Shown piece after piece: positions 43,950 through 51,871 of a stretch of 64,000 nt of DNA (positions are counted from its first letter, which is position 1; each line of letters starts with the position of its first letter). Source of the stretch: Chryseobacterium sp. KACC 21268. Lineage in GTDB: Bacteria > Bacteroidota > Bacteroidia > Flavobacteriales > Weeksellaceae. The DNA lies in contig CP117875.1 of NCBI GenBank assembly GCA_028736075.1, positions 2,542,001-2,606,000 of the forward strand, read 5' to 3'. The notes under the pieces are model-generated. The model was not told the origin of the DNA. It made no database searches and was given only the letters and a program-made list of their open reading frames with translations. A program made the translations under genes and the position numbers.

Positions 43950-44594
43950 ATGAAACCAAAATTAATTATTTTTGATGAGCCCGTCTTTTACGCAGAAGGA
44001 CTCTCAAAACTCCTTACAGATGGGCAAATCTTCGAAGTTGTACACATCTGCAATTCCACTGAAAAACTCTACGAACATCTCAACTACCAGCCGCCGGAAT
44101 TCCTAATGTTGGGATCCAACTGTGTGGTGCTGACAGAAATGTACAACTTGGTGCAGAATCTGGTTTGTAAATATGAGAATATCAAAATCATTGTCATCGG
44201 AAATTGCTTCAAAGTGGCAGAAATCAGAAAACTATTTGAGAAAGGAATCAAAAGTTATTTGGATATTAATTGTGGCTATCAAGAGTTTGTAAAATCTATC
44301 GATGCTTTGAGATCCGGTCTTGTTTACATCTGCGATTTTGCAAAAGATCAAATGATGAATTTCCTTAGTCATATCGAAGTTAATAGCAAAGTTCCTAGTC
44401 ACTGTCTTACCAAACGGGAAATGGAAGTTCTGAAACTGATCTGCGACGGTATGAGTAGCAAACAGATTTGCGAAACGCTCTTCATCAGCATCAATACGGT
44501 GGAAACCCATCGAAAAAAAATCTTATTGAAACTGAACGTGAAAAACTCTGCAGGTGTTGTGAAATACGCCATAGAAAATCACATTTTGCAGTAA
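43950..44594 (+). CDS. LuxR-type regulator with degenerate receiver (CsgD-like), copy 2
   Basis: 214 aa from ATG 43950. Tandem paralog of the preceding gene, very similar throughout (KLIIFDEPVFYAEGLSKLLT; PEFLMLGSNCV; the HTH SSKQICETLFISINTVETHR). The phospho-acceptor position is again Gly55. Most differences fall in the linker between the two domains. A weak copy of the curlin-promoter core (CAAACCGCGAT at 43775-43785) lies upstream. Proposed, not proven, regulator of the curli genes. Confidence 0.88.
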   Translation: MKPKLIIFDEPVFYAEGLSKLLTDGQIFEVVHICNSTEKLYEHLNYQPPEFLMLGSNCVVLTEMYNLVQNLVCKYENIKIIVIGNCFKVAEIRKLFEKGIKSYLDINCGYQEFVKSIDALRSGLVYICDFAKDQMMNFLSHIEVNSKVPSHCLTKREMEVLKLICDGMSSKQICETLFISINTVETHRKKILLKLNVKNSAGVVKYAIENHILQ

Positions 44595-44613
44595 GAAAAC
44601 ATTAAACAAAAAA

Positions 44614-44655
44614 AAAGAATTTCAAAAACCTTTTGCTCCGGCCCAGAAATTCTTT
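44614..44655. terminator. terminator between convergent LuxR and csg units
   Basis: AAAGAATTTC / GAAATTCTTT 10-bp stem with a 22-base loop containing TTTTGCTCCGG. A related segment (TTTGCTCCGGCTCAGAAATT) follows the first LuxR copy near 43628, another sign of tandem duplication. Confidence 0.65.
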
Positions 44656-44681
44656 CCTATTACAAAAATCGTAATATATTT

Positions 44682-46187
44682 TTACTCATAATCCGGCATT
44701 TCTGCATTACTAAAAAGGGTTGTTCTTTCCAGATCAGATTCTGAGCTACTTAAATCTATCATCATTATTGTTTTTTGCGAGATACCATCATTAGATGTGT
44801 TTGTGAAAATTACCTGTGCATTGTTTGGCGAGAATCTCGGATCCAGATCGTTGGTTCCATTTGTTTTTTCACTTTCTGCGGAAATATCACGTACGGAATT
44901 ATCCGTCAAATTGTAAATGAAAATATGAGAATCCAGTTGTCTGTAGTTCCCATCCTGGTAACCAGAAACATCGTGTGAATAGACCAAAAGATTACCATCT
45001 ACAGAAAAATCCAGACCGCCACTTCCACCAGAAACACCCGCCAAAACTGTTTTGAGCGTATTGCCGAGCATATCGATTACATAAATCTTGGTGTTGTAAC
45101 CATTGAAGTCATTTGTTTTGATTGCAATCTTACTGCTGTCATAGCTCCAATCACATTCTGAAATAATGCTTCCATCGGGCGTTGTGTAAATCAATTCTTG
45201 TCCGCTTCCGTCTTTGTTGATTCTGTAAAGCTTATCAAAATTAGCGTAGATCAATTCTTTCCCATTCGTTTTCCACGCAAAATCCAATTCATAATTATTG
45301 AAACCCGAAACAGGAACAGTCGTTACTTTGAAAACTCCCGATCCATCTGGCTTGGCTGTGAAAATATGCGTGTTTCCACCTTCCGTTCTGAGGAAAGCGA
45401 TGACGCCGGCATTGTTATTTTTTCTTGGTCGCCAGCTGTTGTAGGAAAGCGCCGTGAAGTCAAAACTTGTTCCAGCTTCATTCGTCGAAACAATATATAA
45501 ATTCCCAGATTGTTTTCTTACAAAATGAAATCTGTTTGCAGGCGTTGTGCTTGTTGTAAACTTACTTACAGCACTGAAAACCTCCGGATGAATCCCATCT
45601 GAAACAGCAACTTGCCAAAAATAGCTGACACCGAATTTGAGATCTTTCAAAGTGTAATGTTTATCCAGAAGATCTTTCAATTCCAGAACATTGGTGTTGA
45701 GATTATTTTTAACGATCAATCTGTATTTCAAAACATCAAGACTGTCTGGATCTGTCGTGTTCCAAGTCAACTCCAATTCCAAAGGTTGATTTTCCGAATT
45801 ATCTGTAGGACTGAGCAAAGTCGGAACAGATGGCGCTGTGTTTAGAGATTCGTCATCGTCCATTTCAAATACGACCGTCACAATTTGATCTTGTGATTGC
45901 ATATTGACACTTAGAAAATTAGTGAGAAATCCCGTCAGTTCGGCTTTTACGGAATAATTACCAATCGGCATATCTTTGATTTCAAAAGTTCCATCTTGTG
46001 CACTGAAAACCGTGCTCGTTGTAGGTGTTGTAAATATTTTGACATTTGCCAGCGGTTCATTGCTTCCTCTTCTTACGACTTTCCCTTTGAGAATGCCGGA
46101 TTGTGTTTCCTCTACCAACTCTTCATTACAAGAAATCAGGAAGATCGAGAAAATGAAGAAGACTGTGATTTTTATAATAGTTTTCAT
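44682..46187 (-). CDS. lipoprotein with carboxypeptidase-regulatory-like domain and WD40-like propeller, last gene of the csg operon
   Basis: 501 aa. Lipobox FLISC (Cys20). Then a carboxypeptidase regulatory-like beta-sandwich (~32-110: LKGKVVRRGSNEPLANVKIF), a fibronectin-like segment (~115-215), and a TolB/PD40-type beta-propeller (~220-480) with repeats like FAWKTNGKELIYAN, CDWSYDSSKIAIKT and FSVDGNLLVYSHD. It starts 12 bp after csgG, so it belongs to the curli operon; no equivalent exists in the E. coli system. Probably surface exposed, and possibly a fibre-anchoring or receptor component. Confidence 0.82.
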   Translation of the reverse strand: MKTIIKITVFFIFSIFLISCNEELVEETQSGILKGKVVRRGSNEPLANVKIFTTPTTSTVFSAQDGTFEIKDMPIGNYSVKAELTGFLTNFLSVNMQSQDQIVTVVFEMDDDESLNTAPSVPTLLSPTDNSENQPLELELTWNTTDPDSLDVLKYRLIVKNNLNTNVLELKDLLDKHYTLKDLKFGVSYFWQVAVSDGIHPEVFSAVSKFTTSTTPANRFHFVRKQSGNLYIVSTNEAGTSFDFTALSYNSWRPRKNNNAGVIAFLRTEGGNTHIFTAKPDGSGVFKVTTVPVSGFNNYELDFAWKTNGKELIYANFDKLYRINKDGSGQELIYTTPDGSIISECDWSYDSSKIAIKTNDFNGYNTKIYVIDMLGNTLKTVLAGVSGGSGGLDFSVDGNLLVYSHDVSGYQDGNYRQLDSHIFIYNLTDNSVRDISAESEKTNGTNDLDPRFSPNNAQVIFTNTSNDGISQKTIMMIDLSSSESDLERTTLFSNAEMPDYE

Positions 46188-46199
46188 AATTGTAGTTTT

Positions 46200-47564
46200 T
46201 TATTTTTTTCCGAGATAAAAATTGATTCCCAGTGCCACACGGATTGCTTGATCTTTTTGTTTGCCGTTGACCAATCTGTCCCAATTGTCTGTGAAGCCAA
46301 GGTCATATTGAGAGGAAAGTCTAATGGCAAAGTTCTTGTCCATCAGATATTCCAGTCCGCCACCGAATTGTGCTTTGAAGAAATTTTGATTTTCAGAAAA
46401 CATAGATCCGCCACCTGCATAGAGGAATGGTGATAATTTATACTTTGGGAGCATCAGATATTCCAAATTGACCTCAGAAACAAGAAAAGTTCTGGCCAGG
46501 ATATTTTGATTCCGAAGTGTCAAGACATTGGCGTTGAGTTCCACATTGATGTGATCGCTTAGAAAATATTTCAAGCCCAATTTGAAACCGACACTAGCCT
46601 TGGGATTCACATAATCACCTTTGATCTGCTGTCCTTCTACATTGGCAAACAGCGCTACTTTTTGACGGTAGTTGTTCGGATATTTGTTTCCGATGATCCG
46701 CTTGTCATTATCTTCTTGTTCAGTTTCGTATTTTTCGATCAAAGCTTTGTAAGTTGTCGGATCCTGAATGGCACTTCCCCAGATTTTATCGCGAACGCCT
46801 TCTACGATGAGTGATTTCACGGCTTTCTCAATCGCTTCTGTCACCGCCAATTGCACTGGCTCATTTTGGGTAACGCCAACTTCCGATTCCAAAAGTCTTT
46901 CTGTATCGATATATCTGAAAAAGTTTCCATTCACGCTTGTCGAGAGAATTGTTTTTGAAGTGTAAACGGTTTTCAGGATTTCGCCATTCAGCGTAGAGAC
47001 CGCTCTCAGATAAATCGTGATCCGATCCTGACGATATTGCGACGACAGACCAATTCCAAAATATCTGGCGCCAATTCCGCCTGTCATCACATTGCTATCA
47101 TAAGAAATCACACCACCTTCCAGCAAAATGCCAGCGTACAAAAGTGGCGGAAGTGATTGCACATTTTTGTCAGCTTCTTTCAAATATTCCTGTCTTGTGG
47201 ATCTGATGATTTGTCTTTCATTAAGGAGATTCGCGATGTTTTCTCTTTCTATTGGGACAAACCATTTGCTGTCTTCCAGCGCTTTTATAAGGATCGTTGT
47301 TGTGCCTTGTGGAACTGCCGTACTCCAGTTGCTTCCGTTTTCCGAAGGTTTGTATTGTCCTGTTTGATCTCGGAACTTGTATACACCGATGACAATTTTT
47401 TCTTTTGGTGGAGGCAGTTTTTTGAGTTCCGTGGTGTAGGAAGTCACTTCGCCCATTGTAGATTTCTCACTATTGGATGGCAAGTTGAAAAGCGAACTGC
47501 AACTCTGCATCAGTGCAAACAGAATCACACCTGCAAAGTTTCTATGGTTAATAATTGATTTCAT
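46200..47564 (-). CDS. csgG: CsgG curli secretion channel with C-terminal barrel-like extension
   Basis: 454 aa. Lipobox LMQSC (Cys22), then the CsgG domain (~22-285): VIGVYKFRDQTGQY, FVPIERENIANLLNERQIIR, LLYAGILLEGGVISYDSN, VNGNFFRYIDTERLLESEVG. CsgG forms the nonameric outer-membrane channel exporting curlins. E. coli CsgG is 277 aa; here ~160 more residues follow with alternating beta strands (SVGFKLGLKYFLSDHINVEL, SPFLYAGGGSMF, ending RVALGINFYLG), like an OmpA/outer-membrane-beta-barrel domain. Operon with csgF and csgE upstream. Confidence 0.93.
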   Translation of the reverse strand: MKSIINHRNFAGVILFALMQSCSSLFNLPSNSEKSTMGEVTSYTTELKKLPPPKEKIVIGVYKFRDQTGQYKPSENGSNWSTAVPQGTTTILIKALEDSKWFVPIERENIANLLNERQIIRSTRQEYLKEADKNVQSLPPLLYAGILLEGGVISYDSNVMTGGIGARYFGIGLSSQYRQDRITIYLRAVSTLNGEILKTVYTSKTILSTSVNGNFFRYIDTERLLESEVGVTQNEPVQLAVTEAIEKAVKSLIVEGVRDKIWGSAIQDPTTYKALIEKYETEQEDNDKRIIGNKYPNNYRQKVALFANVEGQQIKGDYVNPKASVGFKLGLKYFLSDHINVELNANVLTLRNQNILARTFLVSEVNLEYLMLPKYKLSPFLYAGGGSMFSENQNFFKAQFGGGLEYLMDKNFAIRLSSQYDLGFTDNWDRLVNGKQKDQAIRVALGINFYLGKK

Positions 47565-47582
47565 TGGGTTGGTTTTTAGTTT

Positions 47583-47996
47583 TTACTTCGGAATGACAAT
47601 CTCTGTCTGCTGACCAGTATTGGTGTCCAAAATGTTGATCAGCAATCCTTGCGAAGTCTGATTGACCTCCAGAAACAAGGATCCAAATGTGTAGTTTCCT
47701 GGCGTCAGCGGTCCATCCCCAAATTGATCTTCGAAAAGTTTCTGAGAAAGCTGACTCAGAATCTGCCTGTTGAGACTGTCTGTAAAACCGCTCAAAGAAT
47801 TCATATCATCCAGAAGATTTCTGTAATCACTCTTGTCGTCATCAAATTGATTCTGAGCATTGGCAGAACTCAACAACCATTGATAATTGAAAGTGTCACC
47901 TCCAAATGCAGGATTGATGGGCTTGTAAACCAATTGTTGCGCCGAGAGGGAAAGGAATCCCATCACGGTGATCATTAACATTAATAGTGTTTTCAT
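47583..47996 (-). CDS. csgF: CsgF curli assembly factor
   Basis: 137 aa with a signal peptide (~19 residues). The N-terminal mature segment LVYKPINPAFGGDTFNYQWL-LSSANAQNQ matches the CsgF peptide that inserts into the CsgG pore. CsgF links the CsgG channel to the surface nucleator. Spaced 11 bp from csgE and 18 bp from csgG. Confidence 0.94.
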   Translation of the reverse strand: MKTLLMLMITVMGFLSLSAQQLVYKPINPAFGGDTFNYQWLLSSANAQNQFDDDKSDYRNLLDDMNSLSGFTDSLNRQILSQLSQKLFEDQFGDGPLTPGNYTFGSLFLEVNQTSQGLLINILDTNTGQQTEIVIPK

Positions 47997-48007
47997 AGCA
48001 ATAGTTT

Positions 48008-48739
48008 TTAGTATAGGAATTCATTTCTGATCAGATTTTTCTTGGCATTATAGTCTTTGATATTTCGAAAAGTCATCGCCAATTGTTCTTTCAAATAATC
48101 TTCATTCGGATTGGTGAAAAAGCTGTAGATCTGCTTATCATCTATGGTTACGATGATTTGTCCTGTGGTTCCTCTGGACGGTAGCTCGCTGATGGTGATC
48201 GTGTAATTGCTTTTCTCCGTCAGTTGGTTGTACTGCATATAAAAGGCGTCATAGAAATCCTTCCCGATTTTGCTTTTGGTCTCATCAATCGTAAGACCTT
48301 TCAGCTCAGAATATTTTTCCTCTTCCAGTTTTCTTGCAGTTTGCTGGAAATCATTGGAATTAACGACAAGGCTATCTTTTGAAATGAGCGTTTTGGTTTG
48401 CTCGTCTCGGATGTAGAGAAAGGTTTTCAGCGCATCTTTGCTATTGAGATTCACGCTGATCTCGGACAGTTTTTTCGTTTCGGATGGATTGATAGAAAAC
48501 TTGCCACTTTGTTTGTTGTTGGAAATATTTCCGCCGTTGCCTTTTTTAATAGAAATCAAAAGATAGTTGAGTTCCTGATAGGTATCAGAATTGTTGGTCA
48601 CGACAGCGCTCAGCTTTATCTGGCCTTCTGTGTTTTTACTTTCGATTTTCGCCACAATCTTTTTATCGTCCTGACCTTTCATTTTGAGAAAAGGAAATAA
48701 AATAAAAGCGGAAAACATCAGGGTATATAGATTTTTCAT
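48008..48739 (-). CDS. csgE: CsgE with an extra N-terminal CsgH-like domain
   Basis: 243 aa with a signal peptide. Residues ~145-243 are CsgE: KIGKDFYDAF, YTITISELPSRGTTGQIIVT, QIYSFFTNPNEDYLKEQL. CsgE delivers curlin to CsgG and caps it. E. coli CsgE is ~129 aa; the extra residues ~22-130 (KIESKNTEGQIKLSAVVTNN, YLLISIKKGNGGNISNNKQSG, FSINPSETKKLSEISVNLN) look like a beta-sandwich resembling CsgH, the periplasmic curlin-aggregation inhibitor of other bacteria. The CsgE call is secure; the CsgH-like call is by pattern. Confidence 0.88.
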   Translation of the reverse strand: MKNLYTLMFSAFILFPFLKMKGQDDKKIVAKIESKNTEGQIKLSAVVTNNSDTYQELNYLLISIKKGNGGNISNNKQSGKFSINPSETKKLSEISVNLNSKDALKTFLYIRDEQTKTLISKDSLVVNSNDFQQTARKLEEEKYSELKGLTIDETKSKIGKDFYDAFYMQYNQLTEKSNYTITISELPSRGTTGQIIVTIDDKQIYSFFTNPNEDYLKEQLAMTFRNIKDYNAKKNLIRNEFLY

Positions 48740-48750
48740 TTTTAATGATT

Positions 48751-49158
48751 TTAATAGTTTCTCATAAAGATGGTCACGTTGTCACCTTTCACATTGATTT
48801 TCATATCATCCGAAATGCTATTGCTTCCCGTGATGTCTATGATGTTGTTATGACCTTGCGTCGTGATGCTGTTGTTGACCTTGGTCTCGGTGAAGGAATT
48901 ATTGAAAAGAAGCTTGTTGTAATCACCGATTTGTGCGACGGAAAGTTTAGTTCTTTCATTGATGAGAAGTTCCGTGCTGTTGTGATTACCAATTTGGATC
49001 GTTGCATCGTATGATCCATTATCCGGATTTTGAATATTGATGATGTTGAAAGCATTATTGCTATTGATCTGTCCCCAGTCGATCTCCTGAGACTTGATGG
49101 ATATTGAAAAAAGCAACGATGCTACATAAGGTAATATGTAAAATATTTTTTTCATCAT
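48751..49158 (-). CDS. csgB: minor curlin / nucleator, CsgB-like
   Basis: 135 aa, signal peptide of ~23 residues. Mature part has a few curlin-type repeats: IQIGNHNSTELLINE, VAQIGDYNKLLFNN and ITTQGHNNIIDITGSN, fewer and more degenerate than in the major curlin. First gene of csgBEFG-lipoprotein. By position and repeat number it is the likely nucleator. Promoter with the shared curlin motif at 49216 and -7-like TAACTTTA at 49166-49173. Confidence 0.8.
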   Translation of the reverse strand: MMKKIFYILPYVASLLFSISIKSQEIDWGQINSNNAFNIINIQNPDNGSYDATIQIGNHNSTELLINERTKLSVAQIGDYNKLLFNNSFTETKVNNSITTQGHNNIIDITGSNSISDDMKINVKGDNVTIFMRNY

Positions 49159-49165
49159 TTTTTTA

Positions 49166-49173
49166 TAAAGTTA
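49166..49173 (-). promoter_or_regulatory. -7 element TAACTTTA of the csgB-EFG operon
   Basis: TAnnTTTG with a final A, minus strand, 8 bp before the ATG at 49158 (short leader). Left edge exactly 50 bp from the left edge of the curlin motif at 49216. Confidence 0.5.
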
Positions 49174-49215
49174 CAATCCACGGTGGTTGTGCGAAACACC
49201 AGTAGCCGTTAGAAA

Positions 49216-49239
49216 TCAAAAATCACGGTTTTCCGTTAG
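49216..49239 (-). promoter_or_regulatory. shared curlin-promoter motif, csgB copy
   Basis: Plus strand TCAAAAATCACGGTTT-N3-GTTAG. 21 of 24 bases are identical with the copy at 50212, and both sit the same distance from their -7 element. Likely activator site, for a CsgD-like regulator. Confidence 0.6.
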
Positions 49240-49260
49240 ATTGATATTTAAACAAAAAAA

Positions 49261-49286
49261 GATGAGAGAAACCAAGTTCTCTCATC
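49261..49286 (-). terminator. terminator of csgA
   Basis: GATGAGAGAA / TTCTCTCATC perfect 10-bp stem with a 6-base loop. On the minus strand it is followed by a run of Ts, 26 bp after the csgA stop, so csgA is a separate transcript from csgBEFG. Confidence 0.85.
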
Positions 49287-49311
49287 TGAAGGTTAAAGCT
49301 AATTGTTACTT

Positions 49312-50130
49312 TTAGTTAGACTGATTTACAACCAATGAGTTGTTGTTACCTGCTTGCATTCCAAAATGGAAGTGAGAAGTTCCGGTTTGTGTTACATCTG
49401 TGTAGTTAGAATCGCCCATTTGAATGTCCAGAGCCGTGTTGTCATTTCCATATTGATATTGGTACAATTCGTTTCCGGTACCAACTTGCAATCCCATATT
49501 GGAGTTGTCATTACCATACTGATGAGAATCTGCATAGTTGTCACTTCCTAATTGAATATGACTTGCACTGTTGTCATTTCCGTCCTGCAATTGGTGAATG
49601 GTGTTGTCAGCTCCGATTTGCAAAGCGTACGCATCATTTCTTCTGCCATATTGCTCTTGTCCGATCGTGTTGTCTACACCAACTTGGATTGCAGTTGCAG
49701 AGTTTCTTCTACCGTCTTGATATTGGCTGATAGAGTTTCCAATTCCTAACTGAGTTGCAGAAGCGTCATTTCTTCTTCCGATTTGTATTTGATCTACATC
49801 ATTCCACAATCCCACTTGCAAAGTCTGAGCAGAGTTTCTGTTACCAAATTGCAAAGTTGAGTTGGAGTTTCCGATTCCCCACTGTTCAACGTCAATAGAG
49901 TTACGATTTCCTTGGCTTACCGCCAAATTGGTGTTTACCCATCCTACTTGGTCGATGTCCGCATCATTACGGTTACCATCTTGCAATAAGACGTTTACAT
50001 TCATAAAACCTGTTTGATCCACAGTAGCTGTGTTTAGGTTTCCAATTTGTGCACTTAGATCCACATTAGATTGTGCAAATGAGAAGTTCATGGTCATTAG
50101 CGCAATAGCACCGATAATAATTGTTTTCAT
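49312..50130 (-). CDS. csgA: major curlin subunit, CsgA-like
   Basis: 272 aa with a signal peptide (~19 residues, ending SFAQ). The mature protein is 22 half-repeats of ~11 aa with a Q-x-G-x-x-N core (for example QIGNLN, QDGNRN, QFGNRN, QLGIGN), i.e. about 11 curlin repeats of 22 aa against 5 in E. coli CsgA. Forms extracellular amyloid fibres (curli) for biofilm. Separate promoter with the shared curlin motif at 50212 and terminator at 49261. Confidence 0.95.
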   Translation of the reverse strand: MKTIIIGAIALMTMNFSFAQSNVDLSAQIGNLNTATVDQTGFMNVNVLLQDGNRNDADIDQVGWVNTNLAVSQGNRNSIDVEQWGIGNSNSTLQFGNRNSAQTLQVGLWNDVDQIQIGRRNDASATQLGIGNSISQYQDGRRNSATAIQVGVDNTIGQEQYGRRNDAYALQIGADNTIHQLQDGNDNSASHIQLGSDNYADSHQYGNDNSNMGLQVGTGNELYQYQYGNDNTALDIQMGDSNYTDVTQTGTSHFHFGMQAGNNNSLVVNQSN

Positions 50131-50161
50131 AATAATAAAATTTAATTGGTTAATTGTTTAG

Positions 50162-50169
50162 CAAATGTA
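50162..50169 (-). promoter_or_regulatory. -7 element TACATTTG of csgA
   Basis: Perfect TAnnTTTG on the minus strand, 32 bp before the csgA start at 50130. Exactly 50 bp (left edge to left edge) from the motif at 50212. Confidence 0.6.
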
Positions 50170-50211
50170 GAATCATAAGCAATGCAAAAAACCACCATAA
50201 AAGAGTAAATT

Positions 50212-50235
50212 TCAAAAATCACGGTTTGTAGTTAG
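50212..50235 (-). promoter_or_regulatory. shared curlin-promoter motif, csgA copy
   Basis: Plus strand TCAAAAATCACGGTTT-N3-GTTAG; see the csgB copy at 49216. Centre near -65 of the predicted csgA start site. Confidence 0.6.
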
Positions 50236-50388
50236 TTGAAAATGAATTAAAAAAAATATTACTAAAACTCTGATTTTCATTATTAAAAAGTATTATTATA
50301 GGTTGAGTTAGGAATATCCAGACATAAAAAAAAAACGGAAACTTTCGAGTCCGTTTTGTATTAAGAATAAAAAAAATATTATAATTGA

Positions 50389-51423
50389 TTAAATCACACT
50401 CAAAAAAGCCATCGTATCCACATCATCCGCATAGGTATTCAAAGAAGGATTTTGTGTTTCTCCAAAACCGATGGAATCCAATCCCAACTCAGGTTTTGCA
50501 ACAATTGCTTGGATCTCTTCTCTGTTATCTTCCACAAATTGCTTCGCATCTTCCAAAGTTTCATATCGTGAAAAATTGACCACTGACAATGGACTGAACA
50601 ACTTCTCATCCTCTCTCAGCATCACAAAATTATTATCCCAAAAAAGGTCTTGATTCAAAAGATAGACCGCGCGATTGTAATCGTAATTATTAGCGTATTT
50701 GTTATGATTGATGACATTTTGATATTTTACAAAATTTTCAAACAAACCATCGACTTTCATCTCTTTTGGAAGCAAAAGCTTGGTCACATTTCTGCAACCC
50801 AATCCGAAATATCTGAAAATATCATCCGCCAAAAGCTGAAGTTCTTCCACCGTTTCGTCACCTTTCAAAACTGCGATGGATGTTCGGTTTTTCCTAATGA
50901 TACTCAGGTGATTTTTAAAATAATATTCCAGATATCTCGCCGTATTATTACTTCCGGTCGCAATCACCGCATCGAAGTTTTCCAGTCTTTCAACGATTTC
51001 AAATTCAATTTCATTATTAGAAAACTCTTTCCAAAGTTCTAATAGAAATGGCAACATCAATTTATCCTTCGAAGATAATTTGATGATTGGAATATGATTG
51101 CTCAAAACCACAGAAATAATATCGTGAAAACCAACAATCGGGATATTTCCTGCCAGAATCAGTCCTACCCTTTTTGGCGTATTTGATAATTCATATTTGG
51201 ATAACCAGTTCTCAATATTTTCTTTCGTGAAAAGGCCTGCCCATTGTTTCAGGTTGTAACGTTGATTTTCCAAAGTAAACCAAGGATTTTCAATCTCAGA
51301 ACGCTTCATCAGATAAGCCAATCGCTCTTCTTTCTCATTGTAATTTTCATCATCTTTATGAATAAAATCATTGATGAAATTTCCTAATTTTTCGAGTCCC
51401 AAAATTTTGTTTTCGTTCAGCAT
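50389..51423 (-). CDS. LuxC-type acyl-CoA reductase
   Basis: 344 aa from ATG 51423 ([16 protein letters not shown]). A longer frame exists, but it would cross the divergent ferredoxin promoter, so the shorter start is chosen. LuxC/acyl-CoA reductase-like family: [37 protein letters not shown] and the probable catalytic Cys segment [13 protein letters not shown]. Would reduce an acyl-CoA (or acyl-protein) to aldehyde; partner and substrate unknown. No luxD/E genes here, so not luminescence. Confidence 0.8.
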   Translation of the reverse strand: MLNENKILGLEKLGNFINDFIHKDDENYNEKEERLAYLMKRSEIENPWFTLENQRYNLKQWAGLFTKENIENWLSKYELSNTPKRVGLILAGNIPIVGFHDIISVVLSNHIPIIKLSSKDKLMLPFLLELWKEFSNNEIEFEIVERLENFDAVIATGSNNTARYLEYYFKNHLSIIRKNRTSIAVLKGDETVEELQLLADDIFRYFGLGCRNVTKLLLPKEMKVDGLFENFVKYQNVINHNKYANNYDYNRAVYLLNQDLFWDNNFVMLREDEKLFSPLSVVNFSRYETLEDAKQFVEDNREEIQAIVAKPELGLDSIGFGETQNPSLNTYADDVDTMAFLSVI

Positions 51424-51440
51424 AGCTGGCTTTTTTTTTG

Positions 51441-51448
51441 TAATTTTG
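51441..51448 (+). promoter_or_regulatory. -7 element TAATTTTG of the ferredoxin gene
   Basis: Perfect TAnnTTTG, 24 bp before ATG 51473, preceded by a nine-T run ending in TTTG. Confidence 0.55.
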
Positions 51449-51472
51449 CACAAAATTAAAAATAAAATAGCA

Positions 51473-51823
51473 ATGGCTATCAAGATAACTGATGAATGTA
51501 TAAATTGTGGCGCCTGTGAACCGGAATGTCCGAACACCGCCATCTATGAAGGAGCAGTAGATTGGAAAGCATCCGAAGGTACAGAACTGAAAGGAATGGT
51601 GGTTCTATCTTCCGGACTTTCTGTGAGTGCAGACGCTGCTCAGGAACCTGTTGCAGATGATTATTACTTCATAGTAACCGACAAATGTACCGAATGTAAA
51701 GGCTTTCACGAGGAGCCTCAGTGTGCTGCAGTTTGCCCTGTGGACTGCTGCGTTCCGGATGAAGACAATGTGGAAACCGAAGAACAACTTTTGGCTAAAA
51801 AAGCATTCCTTCACAACGAATAA
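51473..51823 (+). CDS. 4Fe-4S dicluster ferredoxin
   Basis: 116 aa from ATG 51473. Two 4Fe-4S cluster motifs: [12 protein letters not shown] near the N-terminus and [20 protein letters not shown] later, with a spacing typical of bacterial-type 2[4Fe-4S] ferredoxins with an insertion. Cytoplasmic electron carrier. Divergent from the acyl-CoA reductase gene; serC follows 48 bp downstream. Confidence 0.93.
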   Translation: MAIKITDECINCGACEPECPNTAIYEGAVDWKASEGTELKGMVVLSSGLSVSADAAQEPVADDYYFIVTDKCTECKGFHEEPQCAAVCPVDCCVPDEDNVETEEQLLAKKAFLHNE

Positions 51824-51871
51824 CTTAGAATCACAACACCAAATTATCACCAAAACAAAATAAACTATAGA

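Noticed and set aside
49312-50130. Non-coding tandem repeat
   Set aside because: The periodic DNA is the coding sequence of the curlin repeats.
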